Source of the DNA: Antedon bifida
Lineage: Eukaryota; Echinodermata; Crinoidea; Comatulida; Antedonidae
Reading direction: 5' to 3'
Length of the DNA stretch: 64,000 bases
Assembly: GCA_963402885.1 (NCBI GenBank)
Contig: OY727095.1
Location: forward strand, 15,567,001-15,631,000
The translations under genes were made by a program, and so were the position numbers. Under the pieces are notes generated by a model. The model ran no database searches, was not told the DNA's origin, and saw nothing but the letters and a program-made list of their open reading frames with translations. Positions 34,824 to 48,000 of the stretch are shown piece by piece. The first letter of the stretch is position 1. Each line of letters opens with the position of its first letter.

Positions 34824-36081
34824 ACCAAACATTTCTATAACCTTTGTACATGTTTCAAACAATCAGATGATTTTTACTTTATCTTTTGTTTAAATACAAA
34901 GTTAATATTAAACTGACGATAATGATTTTGATAGGATTTGTTTGGCTGTATCTAGGGGCAACAGGCAAACAGTAAAACACAAACACATTAACGGTCATTA
35001 ACAATAATCAGGCCCCTTTTTTTCCTCAAAGTACAAAAACAATCCTGGCTAAAAAGATTCTGAGATAAAACACAATTCCTGATCAACTCCTACTGAACAA
35101 TTACAGTACTTTTTTTCATAAGAAAAATCTCTGACAAAAATTGTTTTAGCTATGAAATTGTCAAAAATTGAGTATGTTATATACAGAAAAATTATTAAAA
35201 CATAATTTATCCTCTTTTAGTTCTCTAGTTTCACATTTTTCTATTTTCTATTTCTTACTCAAAATGGGTTTGTTTCTACAATGAAGAAATTAAATTTCTT
35301 TAAAGAAAATGTCATGAGGATTTTTTTCGACGTAGCCTCAGTGGCAAAGCCTTTGCACTTTATTTTCTTCTAAACTTGTGTAGTTTGCTTGGTTTACTTT
35401 CTAATTCCCCAAAAGTATTTAGGCTATAAAGATTTCCTATACAAATTTTGTTTTTTTTTTAGTGTCCAAACATAGTACTACACACTGTATTCTAAAACAG
35501 ACCTAATCTTTTACTTTGCTGTTGACTAGCTAGTTCTAATTTGAAAGTCATGTCATTAATTAATTGGTTTTAATGACATTTTATGCATTTGCTGCAATTG
35601 TGTCATCCATTCTGATACAAGTCCTCACACGCTAAGTGGGCGTTAAAACAGGTATTCCCAATACCTTAATTTAGTCTTATGTGGTATCCCATGTTAGATC
35701 TGGTTGATTGAGCTCTCTTCTTTCGGTTTCATGGGTCACTATATTTGTCAAAATTGGTCTTATTTGAAATTTTATTTTTGGTTAATCTTCTTTTGGGCTA
35801 CAGGGACCTCTAATAAGTAATTTGTTATCTCACATTTGATCTGGTCTGGTTTAGGGGCTATATACAGTCATAAGACTTCAGCAAGCATTTATTATCTTTT
35901 TTATTTTTTGTACATATTGCTCTGGTCGAACAGTTTATATGATAAAAAGTTAATTATAACATTTATACAGAAAACCAGGGTAGAAATTGTTATTATTAAT
36001 GATTTGTTTGTTTTGTTTATTGAGTTCCTGTTATACAATTTGTTCTTATGATAAAAAGTTCATTATAACACATATACAGAA
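34824..36081. other. Gene-free stretch with a roughly 110-bp tandem duplication
   Basis: 35938-36046 (TATGATAAAAAGTTAATTAT ... ATACAATTTGTTCT) is followed directly by a second copy, which is split by the element at 36082-36919 and resumes at 36920. Otherwise nothing is recognised. Confidence 0.6.
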
Positions 36082-36919
36082 CAGGGGCGGTCGCAGGACT
36101 ATTTTAAGGGGGTTGCCCAAGAGTCCAGGGCCATAATAGAAACCAAGTATTTGCGCCATGGGGCCTGTGACGAAGCGAATTTTGTTAAATGACACCTCTA
36201 GGTGGCCGGAAATGGTACACTCGCACATAAAATTCACGAGAAAATGGCACCTCTAGTTTTCGCCGGAAATGACACTCTAATATCTATCAGCAGTATTTAT
36301 CCCGCCTATTTTTTCCGCCGGTAAAACACATGCGACTAAGGATAACATTTTTTTTGCGTTCAATACGAACGTCAGAGGAAGTCCCCTCCGGTAAGGTAAT
36401 ATTATTCTAGCAATTATGATCAATTAATACAAATTAATTACTAGGCCTATAAATTAATAATTTAAACAAGTTAGATAAAAAATGTGAAGCTGCTACTATA
36501 AATATATTGAGCAAAACGTTGAATTGTATTATTTTGAAATAAATGCTAAGTAAGTCAGTAAAACCACAATTTCCAAATTCATTTTCATTTATCCACTATA
36601 CTGTACAAATGTTATTTCAAAGTTCGGAACGTTCATAATTACTACAGAAATGCGGCCTAATTTTACGGACGTAGAGAAACGAAAAAAAAAAATCCACTGA
36701 CCGCCGTTAAATTGTGCGCGCACGGTTAATTTTACTCTGCAGTCAATCAATTTACATATAGACTCTTCCAAACCTGGACTTCTATAACAACATTAATGGT
36801 TAATATATGCATCATTGAAATGGGATCTAAATTTTAATTTAGTGGCAGAAAAAAACATTTAGTATGAAATTAAGTGTGTTGCCCGGGCAACTGGGGCAAC
36901 ACCCCTGCGTCCGCCCCTG
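36082..36919. mobile_element. 838-bp CAGGGGCGG-ended DNA element
   Basis: The ends CAGGGGCGGTCGCAGG and CTGCGTCCGCCCCTG are inverted copies. CAGAA flanks both sides (36077-36081 and 36920-36924), and removing the element restores the second copy of the tandem duplication at 35938. CAGGG-type termini occur in hAT-like elements, but those make 8-bp duplications, so the superfamily is not settled. No transposase frame is visible. Confidence 0.8.
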
Positions 36920-36924
36920 CAGAA

Positions 36925-37958
36925 AACCAGGGTAGAAATGTATTTATGATTTGTTTGTTTTGGTTATTGAGTTCCTGTTATACAATTTGTTATAGATAAT
37001 CTTAAACCATAGATTTAATATTAACATTGTATTCTAATGTTCAACAAAGATAATAAATAAACACACAGCTGTTTACTTGGTACTACTGTATTACCATTTT
37101 GGTTATTTACACAGAGTGATAATAAAATGAAATATGTCAATACTCTGTCATTGTACACTACTATTACTAGTGATAATCAATAGGATGAACTACAGTGAGT
37201 GGGTTAACAATGGCACTGCCTAGCCCTAGTTCAAAATTATCAAAAGCATGGCATAGCAGATAGATTGTGGAGCGCCATACGAATACCAAAATTAAAGGTG
37301 ACTGATATCCACTTAAACCAATATAAGTGAATGTACACTAGTTTGTTATTAAATATGTTTTATTAAATGTTTTATTTATTTATTTTTATTTCAAAAATAT
37401 TTTATGAGGGTGGTCCATCCAGCTCAAGCTGATCACTAGGGACCCTCACAAAAATACAATATGACGATGTAGCAATATAAATTAAATTAAAAGAAATCAA
37501 ATTTATATATATTAATATTATCATAATTCTATTTAATATGACAAATCAAGTCTTCTTTAGTCTGTATACATCCGCGGGCATCCATGCTCTGTTACAAATT
37601 TCTAATGCAAAAATCGCAGATTACTCATTCTTGTGATATATATATTCACCGTTTTTACGCTCAGCTGGTCACGACTGTTTGTCTGCAAGATGGCTTCGGT
37701 AGCACAAAAATTGTTTATTGATTTGAGTTGTAAGAGTCATTTAGACCATACATTTTTATTTTGTGCCCGATCGTCTCTTGTCCCAATCGTCTTACAACAT
37801 TATTGGGCTCTCCGATCGCCTGGGCCTGATCGTCTGTGGTCCCGATCAACCGTCTATTGCACCCCTAACTAGTCTAGCCTAGTACAAGAGACTAGAGAGA
37901 TTAGTAGGCCTAGATAGAAGGTTAGGCCTGACCCTAGCTGGCCTCTAGGGCCTAGGCC
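36925..37958. other. Gene-free stretch
   Basis: After the restored duplicate (to about 36990) the sequence is AT-rich. A short motif at 37410-37445 (GGTGGTCCATCCAGCTCAAG, then CTGATCACTAGGGACCCTCA) resembles ends of non-LTR retroelements and has a relative near 61795. The end of the stretch is rich in CCTAGGCC-type motifs. Confidence 0.45.
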
Positions 37959-39725
37959 GGCGTTAGTTCCGTTTCGCACCTGTTTTATTTCGACTAAAAA
38001 TTTATTAAGTAACTTATTGTGAATACCACACCTTAGAATTGGGCCTCATAAGTACTTTTATGAAGAAGAATCACATAAAAAGTGACAAATAAATCTTTTG
38101 TTTTTTTCTTTTTTTTTAATGATTTTACGTGTTTCTCGCACACCGTTCACGAATTTCGCACACAAAGAACGGTTTTCAAAGAACATTAACCGACCCTACA
38201 TCTAATTAGTCCATGCCCGGGACTATGACTAAGAGGGATATTATTTAGATCATTGAGGTATATAAACCTACGCCGTGGCTAAAGATACGGTACCGTATCC
38301 TAACTTCTCTTTACTAAAGGTGCGGTAAAATTGCATTACGTCATAATCAGCCAATGGGGTGCTGGTACTTGTGTGACGTCATTGTATAAGGACTTTTTTT
38401 CATATAGCGTCTGTAGAGAATGTCTATCGGCGGCGCCAGGCTGCATGGATGTGTGCACCGATTATGTGACTCAGCCCCGGGGCTAGACCTAGTAATGTTG
38501 AATCCAGACGTTTAATAACGGGCGACAACGTCAATGATGTAGTAATAGAGCAAGTTCATGTGGTTGGTGGACGTTTCATAAAGCGTTTAAAACATGCACT
38601 CAATCTCAAATATTATTTCATTATACAACATACAGTAGTAGTATTATAATCCGATATGTTGATTAGAAGTAAAGGAATTATAATTCAATGTTGGAAATTG
38701 TGTTGCGTCTAGTTCATTCGTCCTTAGTTACTATGAGAGTTTTATTTTTATTCCAAATGGCCTACAGTATTTAGGCCTATATTTTTTATTAACCTTTGTT
38801 TACAGATGATGACCATAAACAACAAGCAAATGCGGACAATAAAGGGGCTCTCAAATAATATGATTTAGACAGTAGCCCAGGGCTGAGTCACAGAAATCAG
38901 CGCACACATGCAGCTTCCATGGCACCGCTTTCCTTACACAAACTCACATAATGAGGTTATAGTAAATAGGCCTAGGCCTCTTTTGAAACAGTTTTCTGTA
39001 TCCTAGAATTAAAATCAACATGTTTTGGCTTTTCAATAATAATAACAGACGTAGGCTACATTTAGTTTTTGTCATCACACGACGGCGATAATAGCAGGAA
39101 AATGCGGTTGATCACTGTTTTCGCGATATGAACAAAAATTCAAAGTCCTTATACAATGACGTCACACACCAGCACCCCATTGGCTGATTATGACGTAATG
39201 TAATTTTACCGTACCTTTAGCAAACGGAAGTTAGGATACGGTACCATATTTTTAGCCACGGCGATAAACCTACAGTACATCTTATGATGATGAAATTGTC
39301 GATTTTTATTCTTAAAAGTCAACGAAAACCATGTACAGTTTCAACAGTAACAATAACATTTTAGTTGTATTGACATTGACAAAATATATTGAAATTGAAC
39401 GTAATTTTCACCAATAAATGCATTAAATATGCGCATTCCACTGCCTTTTTAGCCCTCTATTATAGTTGCTCTTTTGGCGCTCCATAGAAACGTCAATATT
39501 GAACATGGAGTAGGCCTAGGCCCTATGATGTGAAATTCACAAACCGCCCATGTGCAAGAAACACATCTAAATTAAAAGGATTTATTTGTTACTTTTTCTG
39601 TGATTCTCCATTGTAAAACTAAAAGTACGTAAGTAAGTCTAATTCTAAGGTGTGATATTGAGGATAAAGTTCCTTAACACACTTGGAGTCGAAATAAAAG
39701 ACAGGTGCGAAACGGAACTAGCGCC
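37959..39725. mobile_element. Foldback element with about 250-bp inverted arms (outer)
   Basis: Left arm 37959-38220 and right arm 39490-39725 are inverted copies (GTTCCGTTTCGCACCTGT; CACACCTTAGAATT; AATCACA-AAAAGTGACAAAT). The termini are GGCGTTAGTTCCG and CGGAACTAGCGCC. A second inverted-repeat element (38271-39263) occupies the centre. There is no coding frame. The pair would fold into a 1.7-kb hairpin. Confidence 0.75.
38271..39263. mobile_element. 993-bp long-TIR element with 9-bp target duplication (inner)
   Basis: It begins CGCCGTGGCTAAA and ends TTTAGCCACGGCG, with inverted arms of about 150 bp (CAATGGGGTGCTGG, GACGTCATTGTATAAGGAC) that continue in patches to about 230 bp. ATAAACCTA flanks both sides (38262-38270 and 39264-39272). 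A 9-bp duplication with long TIRs is typical of Mutator-like elements. It is non-autonomous and nested inside the foldback at 37959-39725. Confidence 0.82.
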
Positions 39726-41039
39726 CCTAGCTAGGCTAGTAGTAGGCCCCTAGTAGTAGTGTAGTCAGTACGTAGATGGCTAAGCCTAGGCCTAGCTAGA
39801 ATAGTTTGTTAGCTAGCTAGGCTAGGTAGGGCCTATATCCTAGGATACGAATATAAGATCCAAATAAAGACCTGCTATTAAAACAATACAGTATAAAGAA
39901 TTCCGTATATGATATGGTATGATAATAATGAAACAAAACTTACTTCTTGTTTTTGTCATTCTTCTGTATATATATAAAAACGTGTGGTGGGCATGGGGTG
40001 GTGATAAACTTTATTTTTTATAGAGGGCGCAATCACAATTTGTCTACATTTTATCGCTGCAACAATATTATCGAAGAACTTTATTACTCGATCTCCGGCG
40101 GCGGGTTGGTGAAATGAATAATATTATTCCTATAATAAACAATACATTTTTAACAATAGCTAGCACGTACAATTTGATATAATGATCTCCTCGATGTTAA
40201 AATCTCCCTCTTCAAAAAACACTATCCTTACAAATAAACAAATATGTTTTTCATTCATAATTTAGTATTTATTAAAAAATATGAATAACAATAAAACATA
40301 GCAGCATAAATACTGAATTGAGTTTAATTTACAAAATTGAATTGAAAGTAAAAAAATATCAAAATATAAAACATTTCATTTACCAAAGAGACATTATAAA
40401 ATGTATTCATAAAAAATATAATTACTGTACAAAAAAATTGAACACTATAAACAATTCATTTATCAAACATTAATTTAGATTTAAGCATTGTTTGTTTAAT
40501 AATCGGATCAAATATGGAACAGGGTTAGAGAAGTGGCGTTTAGTAGCAACGTGGGATTCAACAAAGTTGTGTCTATGTCTAGTATGGTAAGGGAAGGATT
40601 AGAGGGCGCAAGGATTTAATTCTGTTCAGAGCCATATATATAGTTATGACTTTATATATATGGCTCTGATTCTGTTCTTCCGTTTACCTGGTCTCATTTG
40701 CATATATTTTTGTCCTGTTTTGTTTTTGCAGTTCTGCATATAAAAAAAATAAATTAACAAACTATATAATTAACTGGTTCTCTGAAGTTAAACAAAAAAT
40801 TGGAAGACATTTCAACTACTTCCAGTTCCTAGGTGTTTTTTCCTCTTTATTTTTAATATTTAAACTCTGTCCATTTACTGTACTGTACTATAATGTTGTC
40901 GTTTCATTTGACAAGCAAGGTTGAATTTCTTTAGGGGAACATTTTTGTTTTTAATAAAAAGGGGAATCAAGAGTGGACTTTGACCTTTGGATTATTTTTT
41001 AAAACAGAAGAAACATTTCAAACAAAATTGGATCTCTTA
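39726..41039. other. Gene-free stretch
   Basis: No gene seen. A short inverted repeat with CAGAGCCATATATATA lies at 40628-40669. The beginning is rich in CTAGGCC motifs. Confidence 0.5.
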
Positions 41040-41320
41040 ATTGGATAGAATGTAATCAATGAAGTAGATAAAGGCTTGTTTGATAAATTTCTTTCATGGA
41101 AAAATAATATTCATATTTATTAAAATGTAAGAAAAAAAATAGGCATATTATTTAATTTGAGATATTTTGTTCCTCAAGACATCCTAATTATAATCTACAA
41201 CTCATTTATTAATCCATTATTCTTTTATGGCATTGAGGTCTGAGGTAGCACATATTCTTCTTACCTAACTCAATTCTTATTCAAAAAATGTATGTTTGCC
41301 GTTTGATTTGCCTGTAATCT
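41040..41320 (+). pseudogene. LINE reverse-transcriptase relic
   Basis: The plus-strand frame reads SWKNNIHIY, then GILFNLRYFVPQDILIIIYN and SFINPLFFYGIEV before a stop and GSTY. This matches the typical end of a non-LTR reverse transcriptase (W-dHI--k--k-iGiL-kLR-fl-----l-iYnSli-P-l-Ygi-vWG). It has internal stops and truncated ends. The clade is not determined. Confidence 0.65.
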
Positions 41321-41992
41321 CAACCTAGAGACTCTAATATAAATGCACAACAAAATATAAAAACAGTTAAAATGGTCTTATCTCTAAATATAGCAATATG
41401 TAATGCCTGCAGGAACAGTAGCAATGTTCTATACCCACATGCTTGTAGGCCTACTGTTATTTTTTGTAATATTCCAGTATTGTTATTTTGTTTTGTCATC
41501 TTATTTTTGTTACTAACATTCATGTACCGTTTAGTACACTGAAATCTTATAATAAATCTTTCAACAGTAGAACGCCTCCTCTTTACTACTGGAGTAAACC
41601 CCTTCTTTAGGACACCCCTATTCAGGGGACACTTTCTCATAAAACGAGGGGAAATATATGTTTCAACACTACAGCCAACTCCTAATCAGGGGACAACCCT
41701 ATTAAAGGGACACGTTTGAGAGTGCCAAATGGTTGATTTAATCCTATTATAAGGGGACAGCAATTTGTTTTTGGAAAGAAAACACCACAGACAATAACTA
41801 GTGTGTTTGAAGTCTGGGATACCAGGGAATCTACAGTATGCTTTTGTACATTGAGGTATGACACGCTAACATTACATTGCAACCAAATCACTACTCAATT
41901 GGCAGATAAAAGAGTTCACAGGTAGATTGTACTGGTACCAGTTTTCAACACTTTAACGCCATCTAACATTTGTATGAATAGAATGTCCATGT
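41321..41992. other. 3' flank of the Roco-like gene
   Basis: No gene is recognised. The pieces 41570-41720 contain repeated GGGGACA-type motifs. An AATAAA on the minus strand (41992-41997) overlaps the predicted stop codon of the Roco-like gene and could act as its polyadenylation signal. Confidence 0.4.
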
Positions 41993-42051
41993 TTATTGCA
42001 TCATTGGGCTAAGTCTGTGACTTAAGTCTTCATCATCATCCTCTGAGAGAT
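41993..42051 (-). CDS. Exon 18: short acidic C-terminus
   Basis: 59 nt. The acceptor CGTATAG is the same as that of exon 3, and the start (DLSEDDDEDLS) parallels DLSDDEF there. It then diverges to HRLSPMMQ and stops at 41993-41995. It is in phase with exon 16 if exon 17 is skipped. The third unit of the duplicated cassette has thus lost its death-fold region. Confidence 0.55.
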
Positions 42052-45000
42052 CTATACGAATGAAAAACAGTATCAATAAATTTAGTATAACAGTTATCAT
42101 AATTATTGTGGAAATTGTAATTGTTTTTTTAAGAATATGAATAATAAATATAAATTCATAAAACACCACAATATTTTCCAATGTAATAAATTCAATAGAT
42201 TAGCATCATAATCATTGTTGAAATCATAATCATTATTTGAATATGATTGCAGTATAATTCATGAAACACCACAAAATCATTTCCAATTTCAGGAAATAAA
42301 TTAAGTAGATAAGATTTATGAATAAAAATTCACGAAAAAACACAAAATCATTTCCAATTTTAAGTAACAAATTCAGCATTTTAATAATTATTGTTTAATA
42401 ATCATAATCATTGTTTGAATATGATGATATAACATAATAATTATAATTCAATAATTTTCTATCTATAATCAGCTTTTAGAAACAACTACAGTATAAAACA
42501 AAACTACTCACTCTTATTTTTTTATTCCTATATTAATATTCTACATAATATATTCTTTGTGTTTTAAATCATAAATTTCATAGTAAATCCTCATTACTAC
42601 TTGGTCATTATCATCTTGTCAATAATCATACTAAAATCATGTAATTTTTATGTTTATCTCCCAATCTTGCATAATATTTATGAATAATTTACCTTCACTT
42701 GGTTCACATTGGTGACTTGATGATGCTGTCTTATTTCTTCTCATTATTGCCTGTAAATAATCAGTTAATGACATTACTAATTTTAATGATTAAAATTTAA
42801 CCAAATTTAATTTTGGTTAAATTATAATGTAAACTGGTTAAAGAATGAACGAGTCAATAACAATATATTTTATTACAGTTCTTAAAGAAGAGTAAAGTTA
42901 GTAATGTTATTAACATAGCATTACCAAGTAGTATGTCTCTTGCTTTTTGGTTTAGATGACGAGCAAAACTTTTTATTTTGTCTGGATCATCTGCTAATTC
43001 TGCCTCAATCTCCAGATGGAGAACTGCATCCCAAACATTGGAGAAGTTATGTTTTCTCAATCCATAGTTTGAAATAATTCTTTTGAATGCATCTAAGTGA
43101 ATATCTAACATAGCTGTAAACAGTCGCTTTCTGTAAGATGACAACTTTGTTTCAGGCCTGTCCTGAACATTGTTGTCTTTCATGTACTGTTTCACAATAT
43201 CTTCAGCAGGTTTGATTTCTGATAGCTTTGTAATCTCCAACAGCAAATTAACATTGGTTGGTGAGATTAAACCTTTGTGTTCAAGTGCATTGAGTAAGTC
43301 GTTCCCAATAAAATGTGGATTTGTAAGGTCACCAACATTTAAAACATCAAATAGTAGGAATCTTAGCCAACAGTATCTTTCACCGTCAAAGCATCTACTG
43401 ACATCAGCTTTTAGATCTTGAAAATGGTTACAAGATTTAGAATCTGCAAATAAAATTACAGGAAATTAATTTCATGAAGATAATCATTGTTTCAGTTTCA
43501 CTTTTATGCTGGTTTGTGAAATAAACAAGTTAAATGAAATTAAAGACCCATTCCCTACAATTGTTGACGTTTTGTGAAAATAATGCATTTATATTACTTT
43601 TAATTATGATAAAGAGAGAGAAACAATGCACTACCTAAGTAGCTCGCGGTGAATATCCTCTCATGGACGGTCTTTAGGCCTAGCCTAAAGATATCCATCT
43701 TTAAAATATTGTGAGTATACCAGGCTGCAGCCAGAGTTAAAACAACACCAATAATAATGGTAATTCCTGCTGGTAGTATATCACAACCTATCAAGATTGC
43801 AAAAACTGCAACTAAAACTGCTGCCACCGGTGCTGCAACTTTCTGCCAGTGATTTGATTCTGAAATAACAAAGAAAACTCTTTACTTATTCAATAGAAAT
43901 ACAACTTTACTTTTAAAAATCTGATTCAACTTTGTTAAAACTCAAGAAAAATAAAAAAATTTAACCTTTTAACAATTTCTGTATCATTTCTTCCAGATGT
44001 GTATACATCAATGATTTTGTTTTGGATTTTTTTAGCTTTGAGTCAAAATCGTAGAAAAAAACCATTTTCCAAAACAAATCATAAATAATGATTATTCGGA
44101 AATTTTTGTGCATGTTACGATAAACATGATATTGCCCTATTAGCTAAAATACAACTTTCCAAGGTCGAAATGACTAAACATGTGATAGAGGGTGCAAGTT
44201 ACAACAAATTTCAAGACGATATTAACAAATATAGAGGACTTATCTTGTAAATAGTTTTAATGAATTGCAAATATCTTCAAAATTATCGAAAACTACAGAG
44301 GGTGCTACAAATTATAGGCAAATACGATTAAATAATTGTTTTTCCTATATACATGGTAACGACGGGTATACACAGTCTAAGTTCAACAACATTTGTTTAT
44401 AGGCCTACCTGGTACACGCAGTAAAAGGGTCAACATATCAAATAGCTACTGTTGCTGATTTAGATGGTGTCTCCCAGATCTTATATTTTCTACTGACTTC
44501 CACATGTATTTTATACTTAATTTTATTTATTTAATATTTAGGTTTTTCTCCACATTTTATCTGTTAATTCTTTACATACATTTAATTATTTATACTTATT
44601 TTTCTGCTGACTCATATAATTACAGATTAACAGTCTGTACCTTTGACTTTATCTTTGTTTATTGGTCAAACAATTAATAAAATAAAATCAAACTTGCTGT
44701 CTCTGTTATTACTCTTACCTCCAAATAGCCGCTTGTAACGTGCAACATCCATCCTCAAATACTTTCCAGTTTTGGTGCATGGTAACTTCTCGTCCTGGAA
44801 ATCACCAAGATTTTGAATGTGCTTCTTTTCTGATCCATCACTACATACATCACAAAGTATGCATCTCTCATATTGAATCCCTCTTCTACCACCATCTTTA
44901 GAAGGTTCAAATGACTTCTGGATCGTTAACAAAACCTAAAGATACAAATTGAAGGTTAATTTCCAAAAAACATGCAATAAACACATAAACAATGTAGCAC

Positions 45001-48000
45001 ACGTTTTTAAAATGTTTACTAAACATTTACAATACAAAAGGAAAAAGTAAAACAATAATATTAAATAAATCAATGTTAACTTTTTGGTTAAACCACAAAT
45101 TTTAGATTGTGAGTGGCGAGCGCTCCTGGTTCTTGTCCCTACCGTATTTTTTTCCACGTCTGTTTTGTGTTCTATTATTCTTGTTTTTAATGCTCTGCCT
45201 GTTTCCCCTATGTATACCTTCTTGCAGTTGTGGCAACCTACTTGGTAGACTATACCACACTGTTGATCTTTGTCAATCTTGTCTTTAGGATGTAAATAAA
45301 TATATCACTCCCAAAAACAAATTAAGAGAAAGTCTCGTTCATCCTAAAAACAAGATTGAGCGCTCGCCACTCACAATCTAAAATTCTACACAAATCAGCA
45401 ATCACAGATCACGCCACCATAGAAAATCACATACCGGATTTTGAAAATACAAAAATATTAGACAAAGAACAACACTACTTATCAAGAAAAATAAAAGAAG
45501 CCATTTGGATAAGAAAAACAAATATGAACATCAACAGAGACCAGGGAGGACATGAACTGAGCCACATCTACGATGACTTAATAAAAAGGGACACCCGAGC
45601 ATCCAAAGGGGGACACCAGCAGAAAGCTGAACATCAGACGAAAGATGGCGCAATTCACCGAACTATGACGAATGACAGAACATCATGTCAACGTCATTTG
45701 CGTGATCAAGGCTACTGAAAGTAGCTGAAACGTAGCAAGTAAGTACTTGTCAACTGGTTTAACCAAAAAGTTAACATTGATTTATTTAATATATATTTGA
45801 AACCAGATGAAATTTTTTGAGAAGAAAACAATAATAATTAAAATAAATCTTAAAGTTAAGGTAAATTATCACTACTATCCACATTTTACATAGTTTGTCA
45901 CAAATGTAACAAAATCTTTACCATAAGATCTGTCACCATTAACAATAAACCTCATTATTGTTTATAAAGTTTTAATTTCAGGCATTGAGGTCAAGATTCA
46001 TGACCATATAAAAATTAAAAATAATAAAAATTCAGAGTGTGTAGGCATGCTACTGAATTGCATCTACATTTCAGTGAAAATCACTTATAAACTAGTTTTG
46101 ATAACTGTACTTTAAGTTTTTATTTTAAATTTATATAATATTAAGATTATATCATTAATTTGTTAAAGATGTAATGTTTTTATAAATCAATTGTCAATAA
46201 TCAATTTCATATTCAATTAAAAATGTATATCAATAAAAATTACAAATTATATTACACATCAAGTAAACTACACAAACATGATTTTAAATATTTAAGTTAT
46301 TTTAAACTATGTCATAATTATAAAAAACCAAATAAACAAAATAAATAACAAATAAATAAAAAATTTAAAAACTGATATATGAAATAACATACTTCTTTAC
46401 ATGCTTCAGAAGAAGGTTCTTCATTACTTGCTTCATTAGCATCATTTGTTCTTTTAATAGTCACCTGAAAAAAAGAAGAAAAGTAATGTTCTGATATCTG
46501 AATTTGAGTTTATGCTTAGATTAAATTATGACACAAGAAATTATATGATACAGTACCTTTAACAAGAACTTTCTTTCATTCTCCGTAGTCACAAATTTGA
46601 CAAGAGATAAGGTCAGATGATGATCTTGGTCGAAGTAAAGTTCAGCATGATTATACAAGAGTATTGGGTCAACGCCTATCTTTTGAAATTTGTTGAGGAA
46701 ATCAATAATCATGTATGGAAACAATACATCTGGCAGATATCCCTTAAAGTCGTAATAGATACTGATAGCTGGAAATTCATCAGGCGCTGCTTTCACTTCA
46801 GTTGATGTCTTAAAAGCAAGGCGTAGTGGCACAAAATATGATTGTTTTACAACAGATCTCTGAAATTGTAAAATACCATTTAGATATCTTTTAATAAGAA
46901 AATTAAGATAATTTCCTGTGCATGTTAAAAACATCTTTCAGCACCAAAATATTTGAAATTTTGAAATGTATCATACCAAAAATCATTTTTTATACATAAT
47001 TTGACTACTTGCAAAACATGTAGAAAAGATTTAACAAAACCTACTGTAGATGTACTTTGCATATCTCGGCTACATGTTGTCTTCCTCTTACAAATGAAAC
47101 CCAATTGGATCATCAGTGCTACAAGAAAGTCAAAATTCTTTCCTTCGTCAACTTTACGCTCTTTCCATAATTCTCGCAACAAGTCTTCCTCCAGTATGCC
47201 ATTTTCAAGCTTACCAAAGGCATCAATATACATGGCCGGCTAAAAAAACACACACACACACACATTTATTATAATTTTGTTATCGAATAGCAGATGCAAT
47301 TACATATGTATATACAATATACCACTCAAATTTAAACTACTGTATAAGGTGGCTGTCAGATATTGCTTTTGATACTACAGTGCCTATAGGAATTCACATG
47401 TGCCTATTATTTCCCCAAGGAACACTGAATTAAAATTTTTTATGAACCTACTTACTGGATTTTCTGGTGGAATGACTGTTACAAAAGAAGTGACAATTTC
47501 AACCAGCTTCATTGGATCTAATACTGCTTTATCTTTCAATAATTTGTTGTCAGGCATGTAAACAATTTCACCAAGATCATACAGGAAGTTAAGAAGGGTT
47601 GATTGTTGGTTTTCATCTGCAATACCATTCTCATATGCCAGCTCTTTGAGCTAAAGAAAAAAAATGAAATCAAAGGTACTGTAGGTATATGTCATTTATA
47701 ACATTATTTCTGTCATTTACAGCAGTGTTCCGCAAACTTTTTATTTAGTGGCCTAAATCCTGTTCCCAATACCAAGCTGCGGCCTAACTACCCAGCTTAA
47801 ATTTTAGAAACGTAATATAAAAGAATTTGCCACCTTTAGCCTCACCATGGTTGGGGATGAGGTAAGAACATTTTTGGAATATGGACCTCTAGGTCCCTTG
47901 AATTGTTTTGTAATTTTGTTTTTGGAGGATAGAAATTGCACCGATGATGATCCACCAAAAAATTATAAATTCAGCGCAGCCCGGTTGGATTTCTCCTTTA

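Noticed and set aside
41320-41640. 106-codon minus-strand frame
   Set aside because: It overlaps the LINE relic and GGGGACA repeats, resembles no family and has no splice context.
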